From positions 62,001 to 126,000 of the forward strand of contig NZ_JNYJ01000015.1 of the NCBI RefSeq assembly GCF_000716715.1: a stretch of DNA of 64,000 nucleotides. The letters run 5' to 3'. The translations under genes were made by a program, and so were the position numbers. Source of the stretch: Dactylosporangium aurantiacum. GTDB taxonomy: Bacteria; Actinomycetota; Actinomycetes; Mycobacteriales; Micromonosporaceae. This document shows positions 30,943 through 37,589 of the stretch, piece by piece. The notes under the pieces are model-generated. The model was not told the origin of the DNA, made no database searches, and saw only the letters and a program-made list of their open reading frames with translations. Position 1 is the stretch's first letter. Each line of letters starts with the position of its first letter.

Positions 30943-31986
30943 ATGAGCGATCCACGTTCGGCCCGCAAACCCACCCTTGAGGACGTCGCGGAAGCCGCCG
31001 GCGTCTCCCGGGCCACGGTGTCGCGCGTCATCAACGGTGTTCGCAACGTCGACCCTAAGCTGCACGCCATCGTGTGGCAGGCCGTCGACGCCACCGGCTA
31101 CGTGCCCAACCGCGCGGCCCGCTCGCTCGTGACCCGCCGCAGCGGCACGGTGGCCCTCGTCGTCTCCGACGCCGTCAGCCACGACGACGACCCCTTCATG
31201 CGGCGCTTCTTCGCCGACCCGTTCTTCGGCCGCATCGTCGGCGGCGTCATGTCGGTGCTGCGCCCGAAGGGCATCCAGCTCGCGCTGCAGATCGTCGGCA
31301 CCGACGAGGCCCGGACCCGGCTCGTCGGCGACCTCGGCCAGGGCCAGGCCGACGGCGCGGTCGTGCTGTCGCTGCACCCCGACGACACGTTGCCGCAGCA
31401 GCTGTACGAGGGTGGCATCGCCGCGGCGCTCGTCGGCCGGCCGGCGCAGCCGGTGCCGATCAGCTACGTGGACCTCGCCAACGACGCCGGCGGCGTGCTG
31501 GCCGCCGAGCACCTCATCGGCCGCGGCTGCAGCCGCCTGGGCATGATCACCGGCCCCGCGCACGTGCCCGCCAGCCAGGACCGGCTCACCGGCTTCCGGC
31601 AGGCCCTGGCCCGGCACGGCCACGCCTGGTTCCCGACGGTCGAGGGCGGGTTCACCTACGAGTCGGGCGAGACCGCGATGCTGGAGCTGCTCGAACGCCA
31701 GCCGGAGCTCGACGGCGTCTTCGTCGCCAACGACGTCATGGCCCAGGCCGCCGTGATGGCGCTGCGCGGCCGCGAGCTGCGGGTGCCCGACGACGTGGCG
31801 GTCGTCGGCTTCGACGACAGCAGCGCCGCGCTGGACGCCCGCCCGCAGCTCACCACGGTCCGGCATCCCCTGGAGGACATGGCGGCGGAGGCGGCCCGGC
31901 TGGTGCTTTCCCGCATCGACGACCCGTCGCTGCGGGTGGAGTCGGTCATCTTCGACCCGAAGCTCGTCGTGCGCCAGTCGGCGTGA
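30943..31986 (+). CDS. LacI family transcriptional regulator of the glucan block
   Basis: A 347-residue repressor. The N-terminal helix-turn-helix and hinge are canonical (PTLEDVAEAAGVSRATVSRV, INGVRNVDPKLHAIVWQAV, GYVPNRAARSLVTRR). The C-terminal periplasmic-binding-protein-like domain holds the usual strands (GTVALVVSDAV, GAVVLSLHPDDT, LGMITGPAHVPASQDRLTGF, GVFVANDVMAQAA, DVAVVGFDD). Likely ligand is a short beta-glucoside, inferred from neighbours. The site GGAGAGCGCTCTCC lies in front of this gene and of both flanking glycosidase genes. ATG at 30943 chosen; the ATG at 30919 overlaps the operator. Followed 83 bases later by a phosphotransferase-like gene. Confidence 0.93.
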   Translation: MSDPRSARKPTLEDVAEAAGVSRATVSRVINGVRNVDPKLHAIVWQAVDATGYVPNRAARSLVTRRSGTVALVVSDAVSHDDDPFMRRFFADPFFGRIVGGVMSVLRPKGIQLALQIVGTDEARTRLVGDLGQGQADGAVVLSLHPDDTLPQQLYEGGIAAALVGRPAQPVPISYVDLANDAGGVLAAEHLIGRGCSRLGMITGPAHVPASQDRLTGFRQALARHGHAWFPTVEGGFTYESGETAMLELLERQPELDGVFVANDVMAQAAVMALRGRELRVPDDVAVVGFDDSSAALDARPQLTTVRHPLEDMAAEAARLVLSRIDDPSLRVESVIFDPKLVVRQSA

Positions 31987-32072
31987 GCGGCCAGCGCAGC
32001 GGCTCGGGCCGCGATCCGTGGGCTCAGGTGTGGCTCGCGGCGGCGCCGGAGCGCAGCGGAGGTGACGGTGTG
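31984..32072 (+). repeat. Dispersed ~90-bp repeat element, copy A (ends in a Shine-Dalgarno and GTG start)
   Basis: Begins with the stop codon of the LacI gene (TGAGCGGCCAGCGCAGCGGC) and ends with GGCGCCGGAGCGCAGCGGAGG followed by TGACGGT and the GTG of the next gene. Near-identical copies stand in tandem on the other strand at 44005-44183. The element contains GCGGC-TCGG-GCCGC hairpin arms and supplies the GGAGG ribosome-binding site of its downstream gene. Confidence 0.82.
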
Positions 32073-32957
32073 AGCACGACCCCGCCCGCCGAGGTGGTGG
32101 TCACGGCGTCGATGGTGTCGTCGCTGGTACGGACACAGCATCCGACCTACGCCGGGCCGGTGCGCCTGGTCGCCAACGGCTGGGACAACGCCGTGTTCCG
32201 GCTCGGCGCGTCGTGGTCGGTGCGCCTGCCCCGGCGCGCCGTCGCGGTGCCGCTGCTGGTCAACGAGCAGCGGTGGCTGCCGCGGCTGGCGGCCCTGCTG
32301 CCGGTGCCCGTGCCGGTCCCGGTGGCGGTGGGCGCGCCGGCCGGGGCGTACCCGTGGCCGTGGAGCATCAACTCGTGGCTGCCCGGCCACCCCGCCGGTA
32401 CGGTGCCGGTGGCGCGGCGCGGTGCCTTCGCCGCCGACCTCGCCCGGTGCTTCGCCTCCCTGCACGTCCCGGCGCCGCCGTCCGCGCCGGACAACGCGTT
32501 CCGCGGGGTGCCTTTGGCCGCCCGGGCGGCCGCGGTGCGGGACCGCCTCGCCACCCTCGCCTCCCCGGACCCGGCGGGGCTGCACCGGGTCTGGTCGGAG
32601 GCCCTGGCCGCGCCGCCCTGGACGGGCCCGCCGGTGTGGCTGCACGCCGACCCGCACCCGGCGAACCTCCTCGTCGGCGACGACGGGCGCCTCGCCGCCC
32701 TCATCGACTTCGGCGACCTCACCGCCGGCGACCCCGCCACCGACCTCGCGGCCGCCTGGACCGTGTTCGACCCACCCGCCCGCGCCGCGTTCCGTGCGGC
32801 GCTGTCCGCGCTCGTCCCGGTGGATCCGGCGACGTGGCAGCGGGCGAGAGGATGGGCGCTGAGCATCGGCGCCGCGATCGCGGCCAGCTCCGCGGACAAC
32901 CCGGCGATGGCGGCGATCGGCGCGCACACCTTGGAACAGGTGCTGCTTCCGGACTGA
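32070..32957 (+). CDS. Aminoglycoside phosphotransferase family protein
   Basis: A 295-residue kinase-fold protein with an intact catalytic apparatus: ANGWDNAVFRLGASWSVRLPR (N-lobe), VWLHADPHPANLLVG (HxDxxxxN), AALIDFGDLTAGDPATDLAAAW (metal-binding D). This arrangement matches phosphotransferases annotated as aminoglycoside/hydroxyurea-type or macrolide-like kinases, but the substrate cannot be told. The GTG at 32070 uses a GGAGG seven bases upstream, donated by the repeat element. The frame upstream of it is the repeat itself, giving the common spurious lead APERSGGDG. It may be cotranscribed with lacI. Confidence 0.86.
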   Translation: MSTTPPAEVVVTASMVSSLVRTQHPTYAGPVRLVANGWDNAVFRLGASWSVRLPRRAVAVPLLVNEQRWLPRLAALLPVPVPVPVAVGAPAGAYPWPWSINSWLPGHPAGTVPVARRGAFAADLARCFASLHVPAPPSAPDNAFRGVPLAARAAAVRDRLATLASPDPAGLHRVWSEALAAPPWTGPPVWLHADPHPANLLVGDDGRLAALIDFGDLTAGDPATDLAAAWTVFDPPARAAFRAALSALVPVDPATWQRARGWALSIGAAIAASSADNPAMAAIGAHTLEQVLLPD

Positions 32958-33258
32958 ACCACCACCCAGGGTGACCCGGCCGGCGACACCTCGACGTCAC
33001 GCCCGGCGGCCCGTCCGTAGCGATGCATGCGTATGGCGGCCTGTGTGCGCGGCGGCCGCCGTATGACGGGCGGTGTGGTGGCGCGCGGTGGCGCGTGACG
33101 GTGGGCGCGGACTGCGGAAATGGCGGGCGGCCGGCAGCGCGAACCGGCGCGCGCCGCGACCTGGAGTCAGTGACGCGCGCCGGCAGTCTCGCGGCGGCCG
33201 GCCCGACGGCGCTGGCTGAAGGCGCCGGGTGGCGGAACGGTGAGGGGCGGTGCAGCTC

Positions 33259-33272
33259 GGAGAGCGCTCTCC
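33259..33272. promoter_or_regulatory. Orphan LacI-type operator 1
   Basis: Perfect 14-bp palindrome GGAGAGCGCTCTCC, identical to the core of the three operators at 27144, 27303 and 30905, but with no gene start nearby. Confidence 0.75.
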
Positions 33273-33337
33273 CAGACGGGGAGAGTCTGCCCGTTGCGGC
33301 GCGGTTCGTCAACTGGGCGGCGGGGGCGGGGAGGGTG

Positions 33338-33388
33338 TTGACACCTGCGGGGGCGAGCGGGAAACTTCCCTTACGGAGAGCGCTCTCC
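33338..33388 (+). promoter_or_regulatory. Orphan promoter with LacI-type operator 2
   Basis: TTGACA at 33338-33343, then 17 bases, then GAAACT as a possible -10, and the operator GGAGAGCGCTCTCC at 33375-33388 exactly where transcription should start. The layout copies that of the GH16-like gene promoter. No coding sequence with a ribosome-binding site follows for almost 500 bases. Confidence 0.6.
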
Positions 33389-33719
33389 AACCGGGTCGGG
33401 TGCCGGTGGGGAGCAGCGCCGGGGTGGACGGCCACACGATCCGCGCGCGGGTCGACGGGGGTTGGCTGGGTCACCCGACCGACGCCGTAGGACCGGCCGT
33501 TCGGGTTGGTCGTCCAGGCGGGGGCTGCTCGAAACGATCGTCCGACGGGCGCGGGGTCCGCCGAGGCCGCTCGACGCGGCCCGCGGACCGTGCCCGCGGT
33601 GCCGGCCGGGTACGGCGTCCGGACAAGTCCGGGGGCTCCGCCGGGAGGTACCGACGGCGACCAGGTTGGGGTCGCCGCCGGCGGGGCGATCGCGGCCGCG
33701 GCCGTCCCGTGCACCGATG

Positions 33720-33774
33720 CCGCAGTTGCGGTGGTCGCCGAGGGCTCTGGGCGCCCTGACCGCCGCAACTGCGG
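33720..33774. terminator. Long hairpin upstream of the DUF305 lipoprotein
   Basis: CCGCAGTTGCGGTGGTC (33720-33736) pairs with GACCGCCGCAACTGCGG (33758-33774) with one mismatch over a 21-base loop. It could end transcripts coming from the orphan promoter or act as a leader structure for the gene at 33872. No T-run follows. Confidence 0.45.
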
Positions 33775-33781
33775 GACCGTG

Positions 33782-33844
33782 GCGCCGCACGGCACGACCG
33801 GAGCGCCGCACGGCACGACCGGAGCGCCGCACGGCACGACCCGG
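33782..33844. repeat. Three 21-bp tandem repeats before the DUF305 gene
   Basis: GCGCCGCACGGCACGACCGG-A repeats at 33782, 33803 and 33824 (third copy ends slightly differently), ending 10 bases before the ribosome-binding site GGAAGGAG of the following gene. Possibly a promoter-proximal VNTR. Confidence 0.8.
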
Positions 33845-33871
33845 ACGTGCCCTCGGAAGGAGCCAGCAGCC

Positions 33872-34513
33872 GTGCCCGACAGACCTCGCCGCCCCGCCAG
33901 GCGGCTCCCCAGGATGGCGCAGCTCGCGGCCGCCGTCATCCTCGCTACAGCCGCCGCCGCAGCCGCCGGCTGTGCCGCACGCCCGGCGGACCCGGGCCCG
34001 CCACCCGCCGCGCCGGGCAACCCCGCCGCGACCGGCAATACCGCCGGTGACTTCGGCGGCACCGACATCGCCTGGGTGCAGCTGATGATCCCGATGGACG
34101 AGCAGCTGCTGCCCGTGCTCGACCTGGTGGCGCAGCGCTCGGCCGACCCCGCGCTGACCCGGCTCGCCGCGCAGCTGCGCCCCCGGTACGCCAGCGAGAT
34201 CGAGCAGCTCAGAGCGCTGCGGGCGAGGGCCGGCCTGGACAGCGCGAACCCGCACGCCGGGCACCGGATGCCGGGGCTGGTCGACGCCGACACCCTCGCC
34301 GGGATCGGTGCGGCCGCGGGCGCGGAGTTCGACCGGAAGGCCGCCGCGTGCCTGCGGGAGCACCTCGACCAGCTGGCGAGCCTGGCCCGTTCGGAGCTGA
34401 GCAACGGCACCAGCGCGTCGGTGAAGGACCTCGCCCGGCAGGTCGTGGAGTCCCGCAGCGCCGGCCTGGCCGCCCTGCCGGCCGGTGCTAGCGGCGCAGC
34501 AGGCGGCGGCTGA
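33872..34513 (+). CDS. DUF305-type lipoprotein
   Basis: A 213-residue lipoprotein: Arg-rich start, hydrophobic stretch and lipobox AAAAAAGC, a Pro/Ala/Gly spacer, then a ferritin-like helical DUF305 domain (DIAWVQLMIPMDEQLLPVLDLVAQ, ASEIEQLRALRARAGL, HAGHRMPGLVDADTLA, FDRKAAACLREHLDQLASLA). The His/Met-containing HAGHRMPG loop suggests metal (possibly copper) binding; many DUF305 genes sit near copper-handling genes, but none is visible here. GTG at 33872 with GGAAGGAG 9 bases before. The 3' end overlaps the convergent MFS gene by 26 bases. A paralogue lies at 42165. Confidence 0.8.
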   Translation: MPDRPRRPARRLPRMAQLAAAVILATAAAAAAGCAARPADPGPPPAAPGNPAATGNTAGDFGGTDIAWVQLMIPMDEQLLPVLDLVAQRSADPALTRLAAQLRPRYASEIEQLRALRARAGLDSANPHAGHRMPGLVDADTLAGIGAAAGAEFDRKAAACLREHLDQLASLARSELSNGTSASVKDLARQVVESRSAGLAALPAGASGAAGGG

Positions 34514-35711
34514 CCGCGCCGATCACCAGGATCACGGCGGCGGCGAAGCCGAGCAGCGCCACCTTCGCCGGCAGGTACTGCGTCGCCACGCCCAGGCCGA
34601 GGACCGGCACGGCCAGCCCCAGGTACCCGCCGAGGAACACCCCGGCGAGGGCCTCGCCGCGGGTGGCCGGGGGCGCCAGGTCGACCACCGTGGACACGGC
34701 ACCCTTGAGCAGCGCGCCCGCGCCGCCGCCGGCGACCGCGCCGCCGAGCAGGAACACCGGCAGGCTCGCCGCCCACACCCCGGCGGTCAGGGTGAGCAGG
34801 CCCGCGGTCATCAGGATCAGGCCGCCGGCCACCTGGCGGCGGACCGGCTCGCGGCGCAGCAGCACCTGCGCGACCGCGCCGCTGGCGAACACCATCGAGG
34901 CGACCAGCCCGGCCAGGGCCCGGGACGGGTGGTGCAGGGTACCGGCGACGAACGCCGGCGCGAGCGACGTGAACAGCCCCAGCACCGACAGCGCGGCGAA
35001 CGCGCCACCGCCGGCGGCGAAGTACCGGGGGCGGGCCGCGGCGGGCACGGCGACGCGCTGCGGGCGGTACCGCTGCCGCTGTGGCCGCACGGTGACGGTC
35101 TCGGGGACCCGGGCGACCGCGGCGGCCGCCGCCAGCAGCAGCACCAGGAACACGGCGTAGGAGGTGCGCAGCGGAGCCGTGACGTACTGGGCGAGCAGGC
35201 CGGCCGCGAGCGGGCCGAACGCGAAGCCGCCGAGGTTCGCCACCGTCGCCACCAGGTCGGCGCGGCTCCGGCCGGCGCCCGGACGGGCGGCGGCGTGCAG
35301 CTCCGACAGGTGCGCGGTGGCGGTCGCGGTGAGCATGCCGACGCCGAGGCCGGACAGGACCCGGGCGACGATCACCACGCCGAGCGACGTGGAGGTCAGG
35401 AAGAGGGCCGCGGCGGCCGCCTCGAGCAGGATGGCCGGCAGCAGCACCCGCCGCCGGCCCCAGCGGTCCGACAGGTGCCCGGCGAGGAAGAGGCTGACGA
35501 TGACCCCGACCGCGTACGCGGCGAAGGCCACCGTGACCGCGATCGTCGAGTAGCCGTCGTGGCGCTGGTAGATCGCCCACAGCGGGGTCGGCACGACGGT
35601 GAACGCCAGGGACACCGCGAACGCGGCCGCGATCGTCCAGAACCCCCGCTCGTGCCGGGCGGAGCGGTCGTCCTGCGGACGTGGCGCGGGGCGGGTCAGC
35701 ACGCTGGTCAT
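34488..35711 (-). CDS. MFS transporter
   Basis: A 407-residue major-facilitator permease with about 12 transmembrane helices, for example FWTIAAAFAVSLAFTVVPTPLW, VAFAAYAVGVIVSLFLAG and VALLGFAAAVILVIGAV. The signature loop 2-3 motif GHLSDRWGRRRVLLPA is present, and LSGLGVGMLTATATAHLSEL matches helix 5 of drug-efflux types. Hence a proton-driven exporter is likely, substrate unknown. ATG 35711 has GAGG before it; the frame upstream to 35777 covers the divergent promoter. It is divergent from a LysR regulator 68 bases away that probably controls it. Confidence 0.9.
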   Translation of the reverse strand: MTSVLTRPAPRPQDDRSARHERGFWTIAAAFAVSLAFTVVPTPLWAIYQRHDGYSTIAVTVAFAAYAVGVIVSLFLAGHLSDRWGRRRVLLPAILLEAAAAALFLTSTSLGVVIVARVLSGLGVGMLTATATAHLSELHAAARPGAGRSRADLVATVANLGGFAFGPLAAGLLAQYVTAPLRTSYAVFLVLLLAAAAAVARVPETVTVRPQRQRYRPQRVAVPAAARPRYFAAGGGAFAALSVLGLFTSLAPAFVAGTLHHPSRALAGLVASMVFASGAVAQVLLRREPVRRQVAGGLILMTAGLLTLTAGVWAASLPVFLLGGAVAGGGAGALLKGAVSTVVDLAPPATRGEALAGVFLGGYLGLAVPVLGLGVATQYLPAKVALLGFAAAVILVIGAVSRRLLRR

Positions 35712-35747
35712 GTCCTCGACTGTGCCGGGTGGGAAGCAGCACCGGCG

Positions 35748-35776
35748 ACGAATGTTCGTGCTGATGTCTATCATCA
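35748..35776. promoter_or_regulatory. Two inverted repeats in the MFS/LysR divergent promoter
   Basis: ACGAA-TG-TTCGT (35748-35759) and TGATG-TCTAT-CATCA (35762-35776) lie side by side in the 68-base gap. Two adjacent half-site pairs are the usual LysR recognition/activation arrangement. The second ends 3 bases before the LysR start codon. Confidence 0.55.
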
Positions 35777-35779
35777 ATC

Positions 35780-36682
35780 GTGATGGAGCTGCGGCATCTG
35801 GTGTACTTCGTGACGGTCGCCGAGGAGCGCAACTTCTCCCGTGCGGCGGCGCGGCTGCGGGTGGTGCAGTCCGGCGTCTCGGCCGCGATCCGGTCGCTGG
35901 AGCGGGAGCTGGGCGTGCCGCTGTTCGAGCGCACCTCGCAGCGGGTCGCGCTCACCGACGCCGGCACGGCGCTGCTGCCGGCGGCCCGGGCCACGATCGA
36001 CGCCGCCCAGGCCGCCCGGGACGTGGTCGACGAGGTCCGGGGCGGGCTGCGGGGCACGCTGCGCATCGGCACGCTGATCTCGGTCGGGTTCGTCGACCTG
36101 CCGGGGCTGCTCGGGCACTTCCGCGCCGAGCATCCGGCCGTCGACCTGCGGCTGCGGGCCGCCCCGTCGGGCTCGGCGGGCCTGGCCAGGTCGCTGCTGG
36201 AGGGTGAGCTGGACGTCGCGTTCCTGTCGCTGGCCGGCCGGCCGCCGGCGGGACTGTCGCTGCGGGTCCTGGCGGCCGAGCCGATCCTCGCGGTGCTGCC
36301 GGCCGGGCACCCGCTCGCCGGCCTGGACGCGGTGACCCTCGAGGACCTGGCCGACGAGCCGTTCGTCGACTCGCCACCCGGGTACGGCAACCGCAACGAG
36401 GTCGACCGGGGCTTCGCCGCCGCGGGCCTGCGGCGGCGGGTCGCGTTGGAGGTCGCCGACATCGCCACCGTCGCCCACTACGTGCGCAACGGCCTCGGCG
36501 TCGCCCTCATCCCGCGGTTCGCGGCCGCCGGGGCGGCGCCCGGCGTGCGCGTGCTGCCCGTCGCCGGGGCGCGGCTGCGCTGGACGTTCGGGGTGGCGAC
36601 CGGCTCCGCGCGCCGGCCCAGCGCGGCGGTCCGGGCGCTGCTCGACCTGGTCGACGCCTACCGGGTCGAAATGCCCGGATAA
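35780..36682 (+). CDS. LysR family transcriptional regulator
   Basis: A 300-residue regulator. Winged helix-turn-helix at residues 1-60 (MELRHLVYFVTVAEERNFSR, AAARLRVVQSGVSAAIRSLE, RELGVPLFERTSQRVALTDAG). The effector domain from about residue 90 (LRIGTLISVGFVDLPGLLGHF, ELDVAFLSLAG, ILAVLPAGHPLAG, VALIPRFAAA). Either GTG 35780 or ATG 35783 is the start. Divergent from the MFS exporter, the standard LysR-target layout. Ligand unknown. Confidence 0.92.
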   Translation: MMELRHLVYFVTVAEERNFSRAAARLRVVQSGVSAAIRSLERELGVPLFERTSQRVALTDAGTALLPAARATIDAAQAARDVVDEVRGGLRGTLRIGTLISVGFVDLPGLLGHFRAEHPAVDLRLRAAPSGSAGLARSLLEGELDVAFLSLAGRPPAGLSLRVLAAEPILAVLPAGHPLAGLDAVTLEDLADEPFVDSPPGYGNRNEVDRGFAAAGLRRRVALEVADIATVAHYVRNGLGVALIPRFAAAGAAPGVRVLPVAGARLRWTFGVATGSARRPSAAVRALLDLVDAYRVEMPG

Positions 36683-36736
36683 CCGGTTTTCTCGGGTTCG
36701 CCGGGCTCGGGCCGAACGGGCCGCGGGTGCTCGCAG

Positions 36737-36903
36737 GAGCTGAGCCTGTCGATCCGGGAGATCTCGCGGAACGCCAACGAGGTGGCCGCGCCTCCGCCGC
36801 GCGGGTCACCACGGAGGGCGTGGCCGAGTCGCGGCGCACGTCGGCCGAGCCGGCCCGCAGGTCGCACGAGGTGCGGACCCTGGTGGCCGGCCTCCGGGTG
36901 TGA
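36737..36903 (+). pseudogene. Possible 3' remnant of a methyl-accepting chemotaxis protein
   Basis: One frame reads QELSLSIREISRNANEVAA from 36734, and after a frame change near 36790-36800 another reads RVTTEGVAESRRTSAEPARR then SHEVRTLVAGLRV and a TGA stop at 36901-36903. This resembles the C-terminal end of actinobacterial chemoreceptors (signalling helix, then xSAELARMSxELxxLVxxFRV). No start, membrane part or hairpin tip is left. The rest of the 36683-37016 gap shows only the promoter region of the next operon. The match is from memory of the family pattern. Confidence 0.4.
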
Positions 36904-36983
36904 TCCGCCCCCGCCCCGCCGGGTGGTGAGGTCCGGCACATCGACCGCGCGCCGATTGCATCCCCGCGTGCCCATGTTTTTAG

Positions 36984-36997
36984 ACTGACTGGTCAGT
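36984..36997. promoter_or_regulatory. TetR-type operator before the ABC/YhgE operon
   Basis: ACTGAC-TG-GTCAGT, a perfect-armed palindrome 20 bases before the GTG at 37017, in locally AT-rich sequence (GTTTTTAG to TTCAAATC) likely to be the promoter. The form is that of sites bound by TetR repressors such as the one encoded at the end of this operon. Confidence 0.7.
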
Positions 36998-37016
36998 TCA
37001 AATCAGGGAGCACAGC

Positions 37017-37589
37017 GTGACCAGTGATGCGGTGGTGACAGCCCGCGGGCTCGGCGCCCGGACCCGGCGCGGCTGGGTGTTCCGCGACGTCGACCTGGAC
37101 GTCGCGCCGGGGGAGCGGCTCACCGTCACCGGCCCGGCCGGCAGCGGGCGCACGTCGCTGCTGCTCGCCCTGGCCGGCTGCTTCAGCACCAGCGCCGGCA
37201 CCGTCCAGCGGCGCGGCGTCGTCGCGCTCGGGCACGTCCCGGGCGTGCACGAGCCAGAGCCGGCGCTGACCGTCGCCGAGCACGTCGAGGAGCGGCGCAT
37301 CCTGCTGGGCCGCCGGCGCCGCCGGGCCGTCCCCGACCTGCCCCTGGACCCGGGCCTGCTCGGCCGGGACCTCGACGCCCTCGGCCGGCACCTGCTCGGC
37401 CTGACCCTCGCCGGGATGGCCGGCCCCGCGGCCGTCGTCGTCGACGACGTCGACACCGGGCTGTCCGCGCGGGAGCGGGCGGCCCTCGACGAGGCCCTCG
37501 AGGCCCTCAACGCCGACGGGATCGCCGTCATCGCCGCCGCCCGCGACAGCGGCCCGGGCCGCACCTACGCCCTGGAGGGCCACCGATGA
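37017..37589 (+). CDS. Degenerate ABC transporter ATP-binding protein
   Basis: A 190-residue ABC ATPase-like protein. The A-loop strand VFRDVDLDVAPGERLTVTG, Walker A as GPAGSGRTS (Arg in place of the invariant Lys), and a Walker B-like AAVVVDDVDTGLSARE are recognisable. No LSGGQ signature is visible and the helical subdomain is short; the protein is well below the ~220-250 residues of an active subunit. It is therefore probably a regulatory or weakly hydrolytic partner of the YhgE/Pip-type membrane protein, with which it overlaps by 4 bases (ATGA). GTG 37017 with GGGAG 7 bases upstream. Confidence 0.78.
   Translation: MTSDAVVTARGLGARTRRGWVFRDVDLDVAPGERLTVTGPAGSGRTSLLLALAGCFSTSAGTVQRRGVVALGHVPGVHEPEPALTVAEHVEERRILLGRRRRRAVPDLPLDPGLLGRDLDALGRHLLGLTLAGMAGPAAVVVDDVDTGLSARERAALDEALEALNADGIAVIAAARDSGPGRTYALEGHR

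Larger units (their letters stand above)
32958..33871. other. 900-base gene-free region with two orphan operators, a long hairpin and a tandem repeat
   Basis: No frame here has a believable start, codon bias and product. It contains two copies of the glucan-block operator (33259 and 33375), a TTGACA promoter in front of the second, a 17-bp hairpin (33720-33774) and three 21-bp repeats (33782-33844) just before the DUF305 gene. The regulated gene of the operators may have been lost. Confidence 0.6.

Noticed and set aside
27298..31866. A 1522-codon open frame on the minus strand
   Set aside because: Complement of the GH16-like and lacI genes, whose domains are unambiguous on the plus strand.
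33023..33490. 155-codon plus-strand frame across the first orphan operator
   Set aside because: Reads through both operators and the promoter, lacks a ribosome-binding site and has no domain.
32719..36468. A 1249-codon minus-strand frame
   Set aside because: Crosses an intergenic region, a lipoprotein, an MFS gene in another frame and a LysR gene; composition-driven, no domain.
36990..37010. GGTCAGTTCAAATC read as a possible tRNA T-arm
   Set aside because: No acceptor or anticodon arms around it; it overlaps a TetR-type palindrome.
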